The translations under genes were made by a program, and so were the position numbers. From CAVRJC01 sp963721435 (GTDB lineage: Bacteria > Actinomycetota > Acidimicrobiia > IMCC26256 > DASPTH01): 64,000 nt of DNA. Below the pieces are notes generated by a model, which was not told the DNA's origin, did not search any database, and was given only the letters and a program-made list of their open reading frames with translations. The stretch's first letter is position 1, and each line of letters starts with the position of its first letter. The stretch is from the NCBI GenBank assembly GCA_963721435.1, contig CAVRJC010000012.1, positions 1,054,001-1,118,000 of the forward strand, given 5' to 3'. Shown piece by piece: positions 1 to 8,376 of the stretch.

Positions 1-728
1 CCACTGCCCCGTACTCAGTGTCGTGGACCACGAGCGGCGACGGTCCGCACACGCTGACCGCGACCGCCTACGACACCGCCGGACTCACGAGCAGCGACAC
101 GCGCTCCGTCGCCGTTGACAACACCCCACCGACAGCAACTGTCACGAGTCCGGGTGGCGGCACGGTGTCGGGGACGGTCTCGCTCACTGCCGACAGCACC
201 GACCCCGCACCGGGAAGCAGTGTGGCGTCCGTGCAGTTCCTCATCGACGGCAACGTCGCGGCGACCGACACGACCGCGCCGTACTCGACGAGCTGGAACA
301 CCGCCACGACCACCAATGGTCCGCACGCGATCGCGGTCCGCGCCACGGACGGAGCAGGGAACGTTACGACGTCACCAGCGGTGCAGGTCACCGTCAACAA
401 CGTCGCGCCCGTCGTCGTGATGAGCATCAACAACCTCACCGGCAACGGGCAAGTCGGCTTCTCCTCGTGGACCTCATGGGTCGACGTCAGCGTCGCCGAC
501 CAGAACGGTCAACCGGTCGCCGGTGCCACCGTCACCTTCGCCGTCAGCGGAGGGACGACCACGACCCGTACCTGCACGACCACCGCAAACGGCACGTGCT
601 CCACCATCAACGCAAAGGTGAGCCTGTCGAAGAACAAGAAGAGCGTCACCTACACCACCACCAACGTCACGCAAGCCGGGGCGACCTGGGACGGTGCACG
701 CTGGGCGGTCACTCTCCGGCTGCGATAG
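1..728 (+). CDS. Ig-like repeat surface protein, C-terminal part
   Basis: The frame is open at the window edge (first full codon at base 3), so only the last ~240 residues are present. The motif TAPYS-SW appears at the very start and again about 90 residues later, each followed by a GxHxLT/AVRA-type strand and an AxDxxG turn. This is the signature of tandem bacterial Ig-like domains with a 'V(D/N)G' strand. The C-terminal ~105 residues form a different beta-sandwich-like unit with a CTTTANGTC pair that could make a disulfide. No sorting motif or membrane anchor follows the last strand. Probably an exported adhesin or enzyme-associated stalk; the catalytic or binding part, if any, lies upstream of the window. 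Function unknown. Confidence 0.75.
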   Translation, partial: TAPYSVSWTTSGDGPHTLTATAYDTAGLTSSDTRSVAVDNTPPTATVTSPGGGTVSGTVSLTADSTDPAPGSSVASVQFLIDGNVAATDTTAPYSTSWNTATTTNGPHAIAVRATDGAGNVTTSPAVQVTVNNVAPVVVMSINNLTGNGQVGFSSWTSWVDVSVADQNGQPVAGATVTFAVSGGTTTTRTCTTTANGTCSTINAKVSLSKNKKSVTYTTTNVTQAGATWDGARWAVTLRLR

Positions 729-886
729 CCCGACCCCGCCGCCCGGGAGCGCATCGATGAGGCGAGACGAAGAGGCGACCAGTCGGCGGATCGACTCCTA
801 GTTCATGAAGCGCGCCGGAACGGAAGAGTTGGATGGCATCGTCGGTCGCGCGGCTCCGTGCGTTGCCGTGGGGCCTACCGTGAAGC

Positions 887-1810
887 GTGTGGCGTGCATT
901 GCTCCTCGTGGTGATCGTGGCGACGGCCTCGGGGTGTGGCGGCTCCGGACCGGCGTCGAGCGCGGCGACACAGCTCACCATCGTGAAGGAGTCCGGTACC
1001 TCGGCCGGTGAATTGCGGTCGTCGACGGCGACGTTGGCCTGCGATGGGACCGCGTCCGCGACGGGGTTCTTGCGTGGGGTCGCCGCGAATGCGTGCGCGC
1101 TCGTCCGCGATGGCGTGACCGACCAAGTCGCCGCCAACCGGCGCAGTCGGCGTCTCTGTAGTCAGATCTATGGGGGGCCTCAACGCGCGCACATCACCGG
1201 GACGGTCGAGGGCCAGCGCGTCGACCTCACTGTGACTCGTACCGACAGTTGCGGAATCGCCGACTGGCAGACGCTCGAATCCCTTCTCGGCGACCCGCAA
1301 CAACAGGGTGGCCCACCCGCCACTTCTCCGACTGCCGCCACCAGCACAACTGCCCCGCCGATCGCCTACCAAGTGAAACCGGGCGACACGCTGACATCGA
1401 TCGCGAAACAGTTCGGCGTCCCTGCCGCGACCATCGTGGCCTTCAACCAACTCGCCGACCCGGACCATCTCGTCGCGGGACAAACCCTTCTCATCCCGCG
1501 AGTCCCCGCGGTCCAGCTCGTGATCACACCCTCCGACGCCCCACCGGGCACGCGCTTCGAGCTCAGGTTGACCGGCGCGCAGCCGTCGGAAGCGGTCACC
1601 TTCGAGGTCGACTCACCCGATTCCAAGTTCACCGGCCCAGCACACGCGGCATCAGCCGACGGTGTCGTCACGACCACCTACCAGAGCTCAGCCGCCGACA
1701 CACCAGGCACGTACACCGTCGTCGCGAAAGGCGACCAGGGAACCACCACCCAAGCGACCTTCCGCGTCGACCCCACGAGTACCGGTCAGACAGTCACGAC
1801 CGCCTCGTAG
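887..1810 (+). CDS. Lipoprotein with SSI-like domain and LysM
   Basis: A 307-residue exported lipoprotein. The N-terminus is a short hydrophobic signal ending in a lipobox ASGC (Cys17). Residues ~28-135 carry paired cysteines (C51/C70 and C91/C122) and the pattern CxxIYGGPxxAxITGxxxGxxV...RTDxCGIxxW, which resembles the Streptomyces subtilisin inhibitor fold; the match is by eye. After a Pro/Thr linker, residues ~160-204 are a clear LysM domain (YQVKPGDTLxSIAKQFGV...N...L..GQxLxIP) expected to bind peptidoglycan. The remaining ~100 residues are an Ig-like beta domain of unknown role. GTG start chosen because it directly precedes the signal peptide. Likely an envelope-anchored protease inhibitor or wall-binding protein; the inhibitor role is inference. 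Confidence 0.8.
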   Translation: MWRALLLVVIVATASGCGGSGPASSAATQLTIVKESGTSAGELRSSTATLACDGTASATGFLRGVAANACALVRDGVTDQVAANRRSRRLCSQIYGGPQRAHITGTVEGQRVDLTVTRTDSCGIADWQTLESLLGDPQQQGGPPATSPTAATSTTAPPIAYQVKPGDTLTSIAKQFGVPAATIVAFNQLADPDHLVAGQTLLIPRVPAVQLVITPSDAPPGTRFELRLTGAQPSEAVTFEVDSPDSKFTGPAHAASADGVVTTTYQSSAADTPGTYTVVAKGDQGTTTQATFRVDPTSTGQTVTTAS

Positions 1811-1941
1811 TGCTGTTCGGTGCGCGCTGCCGTTCGCGCAACTGTGACACGTGTCTCTCCTGCCCACGCGGGTATTGACCGAAGGTCACGAAGAGTGTTC
1901 ACTCAATACCACGGAATGCAGTCAGTTGGGGGTTGGCGGCC

Positions 1942-2241
1942 ATGCGGCTGGGGCGAACACCTGAGGAGCGGTTCACATTCGTCGGGTTGTTGCCGATGGA
2001 GGACCGGCGTGTCGGGACCGTGTCAATCGCCGTCGAAGTTCTCGACCGACTTCGGAACGTCGAGACGGAAGAGCGTTGTAAGGCTGCGAATCGGGGAACG
2101 CCGCTCGCGTCGCAGGCGCGTCACGAGGGAGTGGCAACAGGAATTTCGATCGCGCTTGCGGCGATCGAGGCAAGCGACATCAGAGGCCGGCCTGCTGAAT
2201 CGTGCTCGGTCCAGCACCGTCCGAGCAGCGACGCCCGCTGA
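1942..2241 (+). CDS. Possible small hypothetical protein
   Basis: This is the only protein-like frame in the ~700 bases between the LysM lipoprotein and the TauD gene. It would encode 99 residues (MRLGRTPEERF...) with a balanced composition, ending in TGA. Third-position GC is lower than in the neighbours and no good Shine-Dalgarno sequence precedes the ATG. No family is recognised. It may be spurious, and the interval 1811-2512 otherwise shows nothing I can name. Confidence 0.3.
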   Translation: MRLGRTPEERFTFVGLLPMEDRRVGTVSIAVEVLDRLRNVETEERCKAANRGTPLASQARHEGVATGISIALAAIEASDIRGRPAESCSVQHRPSSDAR

Positions 2242-2512
2242 GCTCCTTCGACGGTGCTCGACCGCCGCACCCCGCGTGCGTGACGCGAGAGCCGATCGCG
2301 GTGGCGCGCGCTTCGATCATCACCCGAAGAGCGGCCCTACGCCAGATGCCGAGAAGATCCTGGGATCGGTCGTCACACGGTCATGAGGCGCTCCCGTGTT
2401 ACGCCTGTGCTGACGTGTCGGCGTGCCGCGTCTGAGCACTGGCTGCCATCGACTCCCGTACACCGCGTGCTGTCACGACTTGAACAACGTCGCCGTCCGG
2501 CTCGGGAGGTGC

Positions 2513-3334
2513 TCAGACGGGTCGGTCGCCCTTGATGCTCACGCGGTGCAGCACACGCCGCTCGTCGTAATCGGCCACCGCCGAGTGCTGCGCAGCGCGG
2601 TTGTCGAGGAGCACGAGCGAGGATTCGTCCCACCGGACGCGGCACTGGAACTCCGGTGACTTCACGTGCTCGTACAGGAACGCCAGCAGCATGTCGCTCT
2701 CCGCGTCGGGCAGATCGACGATGCGCTCGGTCGACTGCGCGTTCACGAACAGCGCGCGCCGACCCGTCGACGGGTGCGTGATCACTACGGGGTGCACGAC
2801 GGGTGGGAGTCGTTCCTGCGTAGCGACGAGATCGAGGTTGGTCTGCCCTCGTTGGATCGCGCGTCGAAGCGATCGTGTGATGTCGTGCTCAGCGCGCAGC
2901 CCGTCGACGAACTGCCGCATCCCGGGCGACAGCGCGTCGTACGCCGCGTACATGTTGGCGAAGCAGGTGTCACCGCCGGTGCTCGGTACCTGTACGACGT
3001 GGAGCACGGAGCCCATCGCCGGGGTCGCCGTGTACGTGTTGTCGTTGTGCCAGCGGTCGGCGTCGCCCTTGCCCGATGTCTGATCGAGCACGTTGATCTC
3101 CGGGTACTCGCCGAACTTCGTGCGGAGTGGCGGCATCTGGATCTCGCCGAAGTTGCGGGCAAACGCGATCTGCTGCTCGGGCGTGATCGTCACGTTGCGG
3201 AACACCAGCACGAGATGCCGGAGCCACGCGGCGCGGACGGCGGCCACCGTCGCGGCGTCGAGTGGCGACGCCGGATCGACACCTGTGATCTCCGCACCGA
3301 TGGTGCCCGTGATCGGTTGCACTGCGATGGTCAC
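2513..3334 (-). CDS. TauD/TfdA-family Fe(II)/2-oxoglutarate dioxygenase
   Basis: 273 residues, the usual length of the family. Metal ligands are visible as WHNDNTY (His96, Asp98) and the distal His250 in RAAQHSA; Arg260/Arg264 are placed to hold the 2-oxoglutarate carboxylate. Such enzymes hydroxylate substrates such as taurine, alkyl sulfonates, sulfate esters or phenoxy acids; the substrate cannot be read from sequence. The GTG start overlaps the stop of the upstream FMN reductase as GTGA, so the two are probably translated together. An FMN reductase partner fits sulfonate or sulfate-ester use, but that is inference. Confidence 0.85.
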   Translation of the reverse strand: MTIAVQPITGTIGAEITGVDPASPLDAATVAAVRAAWLRHLVLVFRNVTITPEQQIAFARNFGEIQMPPLRTKFGEYPEINVLDQTSGKGDADRWHNDNTYTATPAMGSVLHVVQVPSTGGDTCFANMYAAYDALSPGMRQFVDGLRAEHDITRSLRRAIQRGQTNLDLVATQERLPPVVHPVVITHPSTGRRALFVNAQSTERIVDLPDAESDMLLAFLYEHVKSPEFQCRVRWDESSLVLLDNRAAQHSAVADYDERRVLHRVSIKGDRPV

Positions 3335-3899
3335 GTCGTTCGTCCGTCTCCGTCGGTCGTGGCTTCGTGAATGGTGGTGAGCATGGTCAGCACGTTGCTC
3401 AGTGTGCCGCGGACTCCGGCGTCGGCGACGAGGCCATCGTCACCGACCGCGCGGCGAACGACGGGAATGTTCGCACACGCGTCGTCGATGATGCGCGTCC
3501 CGCGTAGGCCAGCACGATCCGCAGTGACGCATGCGCGTCGGCCGCGGCGTTCGGCGCGGTCGACGGGTTCACCCATGCAACCGGCTTCTCGTAGATCTCA
3601 CCGCCGCCCACGGTCCAGTCGAGCAGGTTCTTGAACGAGCCCGGGAGCGCGCCCGCGTACTCAGGTGTCGAGAACAACACTGCGTCGGCCGCTCCGATCG
3701 CGGCGCGGAGCTCGGACACCGGCGCGGCGAGTGGCTCGACATCGTCGTCGGGGTTGAAGTGGGGGAGCGACGCGACGCCGTTGTACAGCACCGCGGTGAC
3801 GTCGTCGGGCGCGACCGCGGCCGCGGTCTGCAACACCGCGGTGTTCGTCGAGCCTGCACGCAGGCTTCCCGAGATCAGCAACACACGGCGCGACACCAT
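3331..3899 (-). CDS. NADPH-dependent FMN reductase (frameshifted)
   Basis: A flavodoxin-fold NAD(P)H:FMN reductase. It starts RRVLLISGSLRAGSTNTA (FMN phosphate loop) and continues with FSTPEYAGALPGSFKNLLDW, the family's signature. After LRIVLAYAG (~3505) the frame is lost, and the expected C-terminus (TRIIDDACANIPVVRRAV...) continues in another frame to a TGA at 3331. Adding one G to the GGG at ~3504-3506 restores a 189-residue protein. The restored stop overlaps the GTG of the TauD gene, which supports the restored frame and makes a sequencing error the likeliest cause. Confidence 0.8.
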
Positions 3900-3942
3900 C
3901 GACGGCGAGGCTAACTGAGGCTCCGCTGAGAACAGGACGCGG

Positions 3943-5023
3943 TCAGCGCGAGGGCTGACGTGATCCCAGCCCGGAGGCCTCGTAGACCGCGTCGATCACG
4001 CGCATGGTGGCGACGGCGTCGGCGGGACCCGTGAGGATCGGATCGTCCCGCAGCACCGCACCACAGAACGCCTGGAGCTGGTACCAGAACGTCGGCAGTC
4101 CCTTCACCCGCTCGCGGCGGGTGGTGCCGCCTGATCTCCGTTCAGGCACGGAGCCGGTGTGCGTGGTGATCCACGCGAGCTCGGGGCGCGTCGGGAAGTG
4201 CACCAGGACCCGGCCCTGTTCGCCGGTGACCCGCAGGTCGGCGATCGGTGCGCGCGCTTCGAGCAGCGCGCACTCCATGCTCGCCGAGGGACCGTCCGAG
4301 AACGAGAGCGTCGCGCGCATCGCGCGGTCGATCCCCGGCGTCAGCGTCTTCGCCCGCGCGCTGACGACGACCGGTTCGGAGCCGGCACTACTCCGTTCAG
4401 GCACGGAGCCGCTTTCCCGTTCAGGCACGGAGCCGCTTTCCCGTTCAGGCACGGAGCCGGCGACCGAACGGATCTGGTGGATCGCGTAGCAGCCGACATC
4501 CATCGTGGCGCCGCCCGCGAGATCGAGGCGGTAGCGCACGTCCCTCCGGTTGGGCAGGACCGCGATCATCCGAACCGAGATGTCGTGCAGCGCGCCGAGC
4601 GTGCCGACGAGCTCCAGCACCCGGGCGAACAACGGGTGATAGCGGTAGTGGAACGCCTCCATCACGACCTTGCCGCGCGCGCGGCGACATCGGCGACGAC
4701 CTGCGCCTCGATCGCGTTCGCGGTGAACGGCTTCTCGCACAGCACGTGCTTCCCCGCTTCGAGCGCGGCGATCGTCCACTCGCCGTGCAACCCGTTGGGC
4801 AAGGGGTTGTACACGGCGTCGATCTCGTCGTCGCCGAGCAACGCGGCATAGTCGGTGTGGACGCGCGGAATGCCGTGCTTGCCGGCGAACTCCTGTCGCG
4901 CGAGCGGTCGCGGGCCGCGACCGCGACGACCTCGGCATCGGGAGTCGTGCGCGCCGGCACGACGACGGCCTTGGGTGCGATGCGCGCCGCGCCCAGGATG
5001 CCGATGCGCACGGAGCCGCCCAT
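3943..5023 (-). CDS. Gfo/Idh/MocA oxidoreductase carrying repeat insertions (two frameshifts)
   Basis: A NAD(P)-dependent sugar-type dehydrogenase. It begins MGGSVRIGILGAARIAPKAV (Rossmann start) and contains HVLCEKPF-like and VVMEAFHYRYHP motifs and GGATMDVGCYAIHQIR, all typical of the family. The frame shifts near 4907 and near 4680; one missing G at each site restores ~360 residues. Two places are expanded by the dispersed repeat: three tandem GSVPERES units after CYAIHQIRSVA (4393-4464), and one GSVPER unit near the C-terminus (4138-4156). Relatives go straight from this helix into EPVVVSARAK. The ATG overlaps the upstream membrane-protein stop (TGATG). Substrate unknown. Confidence 0.8.
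4138..4156 (+). repeat. Dispersed 19-bp repeat, copy 1
   Basis: CCGTTCAGGCACGGAGCCG, in frame inside the Gfo/Idh gene, encoding GSVPER on the minus strand. Confidence 0.85.
4393..4464 (+). repeat. Dispersed repeat in three tandem 24-bp units (copies 2-4)
   Basis: Repeat starts at 4393, 4417 and 4441, each the same 19-mer plus CTTTC or a variant, giving a 24-base period and GSVPERES x3 in the Gfo/Idh protein. The period is a multiple of three, so the frame is kept. Confidence 0.9.
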
Positions 5024-5838
5024 CAGATGAGGCCCGAGTGCGGTTCGGCGAGCGCGATCACGAACACCACGACGATCCCGACCCAGATGGCGAGGTAGAG
5101 CGGTACGAAGCGGTACCGCAGCTCGAGCCATTCGGGATGTTGGATCTCCTTGCCCGCGAACTTGCCACGCGGGGTGTTGGGCTTGAAGAACGTCTTGTAC
5201 GTCTCCAGCGTGGCGACGGTGTACCCGAGCGCGCCGAACGCGGCGTAGACGGGGTCTGTGGTCAGCGCGGCGAGCAGGAGCGCGTAGCCGAGGGCTACGA
5301 GCGGGCTGCGCACGAACTTGAACGGCTGGAACCCCTCGACCGGCGCGTCCTTCCACGCGCCACCGAACGCCGAGATCCATCCGCCGAGGCTGCCCACGAC
5401 CAGCACGACCGCGAGGCCGCCCGCGCCCTGGTCACCGATCGCGTCGATGACGAGCACGACCGCGAGCACGCCGACTGCGTACCCGAGGCCCGCGAGCAGC
5501 CGGGTACGGCGGTCGGTCACGACCTTGCCGCGCACGCTCAACTGCATCGGGATCGAGTACTTGCTCTGATCTTCCTCGCGGAGGAACGTCTTGTAGAACT
5601 CGTTGATCCCCCGCTCGATCACGTACGTGAGCCCGAACAGCACCGCGATGCCGGCCGCACTCGTGGACGGGAAGTCACCTGCGGCCGCGACGACCACCGC
5701 GATCACCGCGGCGATCACCGGGCTCCGCAAGTAGGTCTGCCACGTGAAGCCTTCGTACGGCGTGTCCTTGAACATGCCCCACGTCGCCGTATGCAGCCCG
5801 GCCGCGAGGCCGACGACGAGCGCGACCGCGAGGTTCAT
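5023..5838 (-). CDS. Polytopic membrane protein with internal duplication
   Basis: 271 residues with about six or seven hydrophobic segments. The two halves match each other: WGMFKDTPYEGFTWQTYLRSPVIA at ~20 is repeated as GAWKDAPVEGFQPFKFVRSPLVA at ~160, and each is followed ~45 residues later by a Y-V-----YKTF motif and a basic tail. It arose by duplication of a three-helix unit. It sits between the GMC oxidoreductase (ATGA overlap at its start) and the Gfo/Idh gene (TGATG overlap at its end), so it is translated with two dehydrogenases. No named family is recognised. It may anchor the GMC enzyme or handle its product; that is inference. Confidence 0.8.
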   Translation of the reverse strand: MNLAVALVVGLAAGLHTATWGMFKDTPYEGFTWQTYLRSPVIAAVIAVVVAAAGDFPSTSAAGIAVLFGLTYVIERGINEFYKTFLREEDQSKYSIPMQLSVRGKVVTDRRTRLLAGLGYAVGVLAVVLVIDAIGDQGAGGLAVVLVVGSLGGWISAFGGAWKDAPVEGFQPFKFVRSPLVALGYALLLAALTTDPVYAAFGALGYTVATLETYKTFFKPNTPRGKFAGKEIQHPEWLELRYRFVPLYLAIWVGIVVVFVIALAEPHSGLI

Positions 5839-7365
5839 CCGCGCGCGATCGCGGCGCCGACGCGCAGTGCGTTGGCGGAGATGGTCAGGCTTGGGTTGAG
5901 CCCGGCCGAGGTTGGCATGAAGCTCGCGTCGACCACGTAGAGATTGTCGACGCCGCGGAACCGGCATCCCTCATCGAGCACCGAGGTTTCGGGATCAGCG
6001 CCGAAGCGCACGGTGCCGACTGCGTGCGAGAACGTCTTGATCTGGTGCACGTAGCTCACCGGGGCACCGGCCCGGCGGAGGATTCGCTTGCTCTGCTGCA
6101 CCAGCGCCCCTCGGGCGCGCCGGTCGCGCGCGGAGTAGTGGTGCTCGATGGTCAGCTCGGGCAGGCCGTAAGCGTCCCGGGCCGCCCAGTCGACCCGCAC
6201 GTGGTTGCCCGCTCGGGGCTGGTCCTCGGCCATCACGAGCAGGCCGGTGAGGTGGTCGACGGCCGGCCCGACGAACGGGCCGAGCGCGCTCGGCAATTCC
6301 TCGCGCACGAGGCCGGCCGGCGGCGTGGCGAGCTGTTGGATGCTGCCGAGCTTTCCCGTGGGGTCTCGGACGTCGGCGTGCCCGAAGTAGAAGTCGTGGA
6401 TGCCGATCTGCTTGTGGAACTGACGGCGCGGATTCGCGCGACCCGGGAACACGCCGAACACGATCGCGTTGCAGTGCCGCATGAGGTGACGGCCCACGAG
6501 GTGGCCGGCGGGATTGACGGCGTCGAGCTGCGATGACAGCAGGAGATGCGGCGTGCCGAGCGCTCCCGCGGCGACGAGCACCGTGCGCGCCTGCTACCAG
6601 TTCCAGGCGGCCCGATGCCTTGTCGTAGCACTCCACGCCCTCGGTGTGACCTCCACGGAGCACGAGGTTCGTGGCGACGGTGTTGGCGCGCAACTCGAGG
6701 CCGCGTGCAACGAGCGCGGGCAACACGGTCGTCGCGAGGTCGTTCTTGGCTCCGATCGCACACGCGAACGTGTCGCACGTGGTGCACACGACGCACGCGT
6801 GACGACCGTCGCCGGACGCGTAGTTGATCGCGAGCGGGAGCCGGAACGGAGACAGCCCGAGGTCGCGTGCCGCGCGCGCGATGCGGGCCGACGTGTCCGA
6901 CAGCGCACCGGGATCCTGCGGGTACGGCGTGCTCCGGCGCGGCTCGGTCGGGTCTTCGTCGGCTTCGCCCGCGACGCCGAGCAGGCTCTCCGCGCGCGCG
7001 TACCAGGGCTCGAGCTCCGTGTAGTCGTAGGGCCACGCCGCGCCCGAGTCGCCCACGATGTCGGGGTCCGCGACGAAGTCGTCCTCGCGAAACCGGATCG
7101 AGACTCCGCCGTAGAACACCGACGGTCCACCGACACAGCTGTAGGAGCCGAGCGACGGGCCGTTGCCCCCTGCGGCCACTCGGTACGGCGCCTCGTGGGA
7201 GTAGAAGGGCGTGAGGTCGACCGATCCCGTGTCATCCCAGTTGTGAGGACCGCGGGGCACCCAGTCGCCGCGCTCGAGCATCAGCACGTCGAGGCCGGCG
7301 GCCACCAGCTCGTGCGCGGCCATCGTCCCGCCGAAGCCGCTCCCGATGACCACCGCGTCCCACAC
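5835..7365 (-). CDS. GMC-type FAD oxidoreductase (frameshifted)
   Basis: A flavoprotein of the glucose-methanol-choline/cholesterol oxidase group. WDAVVIGSGFGGTMAAHELVAAG is the FAD dinucleotide-binding start. GGPSVFYGGVSIR, the Cys-rich HACVVCTTCDTFACAIGAK segment and the C-terminal VDASFMPTSAGLNPSLTISANALR are family hallmarks. The reading frame changes at ~6590; removing one extra G gives VAARTVLVAAGALGTPHLLL and a 509-residue protein. The GTG start lies 5 bases after the PAP2 gene stop. Enzymes of this group oxidise alcohols, including sterols and sugar alcohols. The substrate is not determined. Confidence 0.82.
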
Positions 7366-7370
7366 GCGCG

Positions 7371-8235
7371 TCAGGGTACGAGTTCCCTGTGGGCCGGTAC
7401 GTCCTGCTCGCGCGCTCGTCGTCGCGCGAGCGTGCGCTCGATCGCGATGGCGACGCCGTACGCGATCGCGACCTCCGCCATGCTGCCCAGGAGGTCGATG
7501 AACCGATGGTTCCCCGTCGCGATCACCGCGGTGAACGTGAGCAGGGGGTACAGCAGGAGCAGGTTCCGGAGCCGTCGCCGGCGCACGACGGGCCACAGCG
7601 CGAGCGCGCACCACAAGGCCCATGACAAGTGGTGGCTCGGGATCCCGCCGTACAGGTTGCCCTCCAACGCGACGCTCTCGGCCGAGGGCTCGCCCTTGCC
7701 GTTGGGGCCGTCGTACTTGATCGGGTCCTGCGGCATGATGTTCCAGAACTCGGCCTCGGTGTCGACGAAGCCGTACCGCGCGGGCATGAACTTCGGCGGG
7801 GTGACCGGGAAGACGCCCCACACGAACGGCGCGGTGAGGAACAGCATCACGAGGAACGCGTTCCGCATGCGGACGTAACGGCCGGGGAACTTGCGGTAGA
7901 GGTACACCGCGACGACGAGCGGGACGATGAAGTGCATCGTCTCGAACCAGAAGTTCCAGAACCCGATGAACGGCGTCCCCGCGTCGATGAAGAACCGCTG
8001 CACCCCGAGCTCGTGGTAGACGCCGAAGAAGCGCTCGATCGACGTGAGGGTCTTGGCGTTGTCGAGCGCGGTGTACCGCGCGCCCATGACTGCGTTGCGC
8101 AGCGTGTCGTGGAGGAGTAGCAGCGACGACCAGCACCGCCCCTTCGACCACCCAACCGAACCGGAACCGCTTGGTGACCGGGAAGTAGGCAGGGTCGACG
8201 GCGGTCGCGGGCGGCGACCATGTGGGTGCGGGCAT
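7371..8235 (-). CDS. PAP2-superfamily membrane phosphatase/transferase (frameshifted)
   Basis: About 287 residues with six predicted membrane helices. Active-site segments are GGIPSHHLSWALW and GNHRFIDLLGS, which correspond to the PSxH and H-x3-D blocks of the PAP2 / inositol-phosphotransferase-like subgroup. The conserved N-terminus (MPAPTWSPP...VTKRFRFGW) is in a different frame from the body; one extra base near 8120-8126 (LVV/LLLLHDTLRN) explains this. It is the first gene of the minus-strand run PAP2 - GMC oxidoreductase - membrane protein - Gfo/Idh. It likely removes or exchanges a phosphate head group on a lipid. A second, more complete member lies at 57474-58523. Confidence 0.75.
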
Positions 8236-8376
8236 GCTGCGTGCGGTCTCTTCGAGGTGTGGTGCCGGAGCCGGAAGCGTGTCATCCTGCCATGGGGTCG
8301 CCGGAATCGCCGATCGACGGCCTCGGAGCAGCCCGATCGCCGGATCGATCGCCAATGCGATCGAGGAGGGGGCGCC

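Noticed and set aside
1820..2386. 188-codon plus-strand frame
   Set aside because: Arg/Ser-rich, no motif, overlaps a better candidate frame; looks like a GC shadow.
4393..4464. CRISPR-like array (three 19-base repeats)
   Set aside because: Spacers would be 5 bases and identical; it is a tandem in-frame repeat in a gene, and no cas genes are present.
5006..5019. GCACGGAGCCG at the Gfo/Idh start as another repeat copy
   Set aside because: Only 11 bases match and they encode the conserved N-terminus (GGSVRIG); likely chance.
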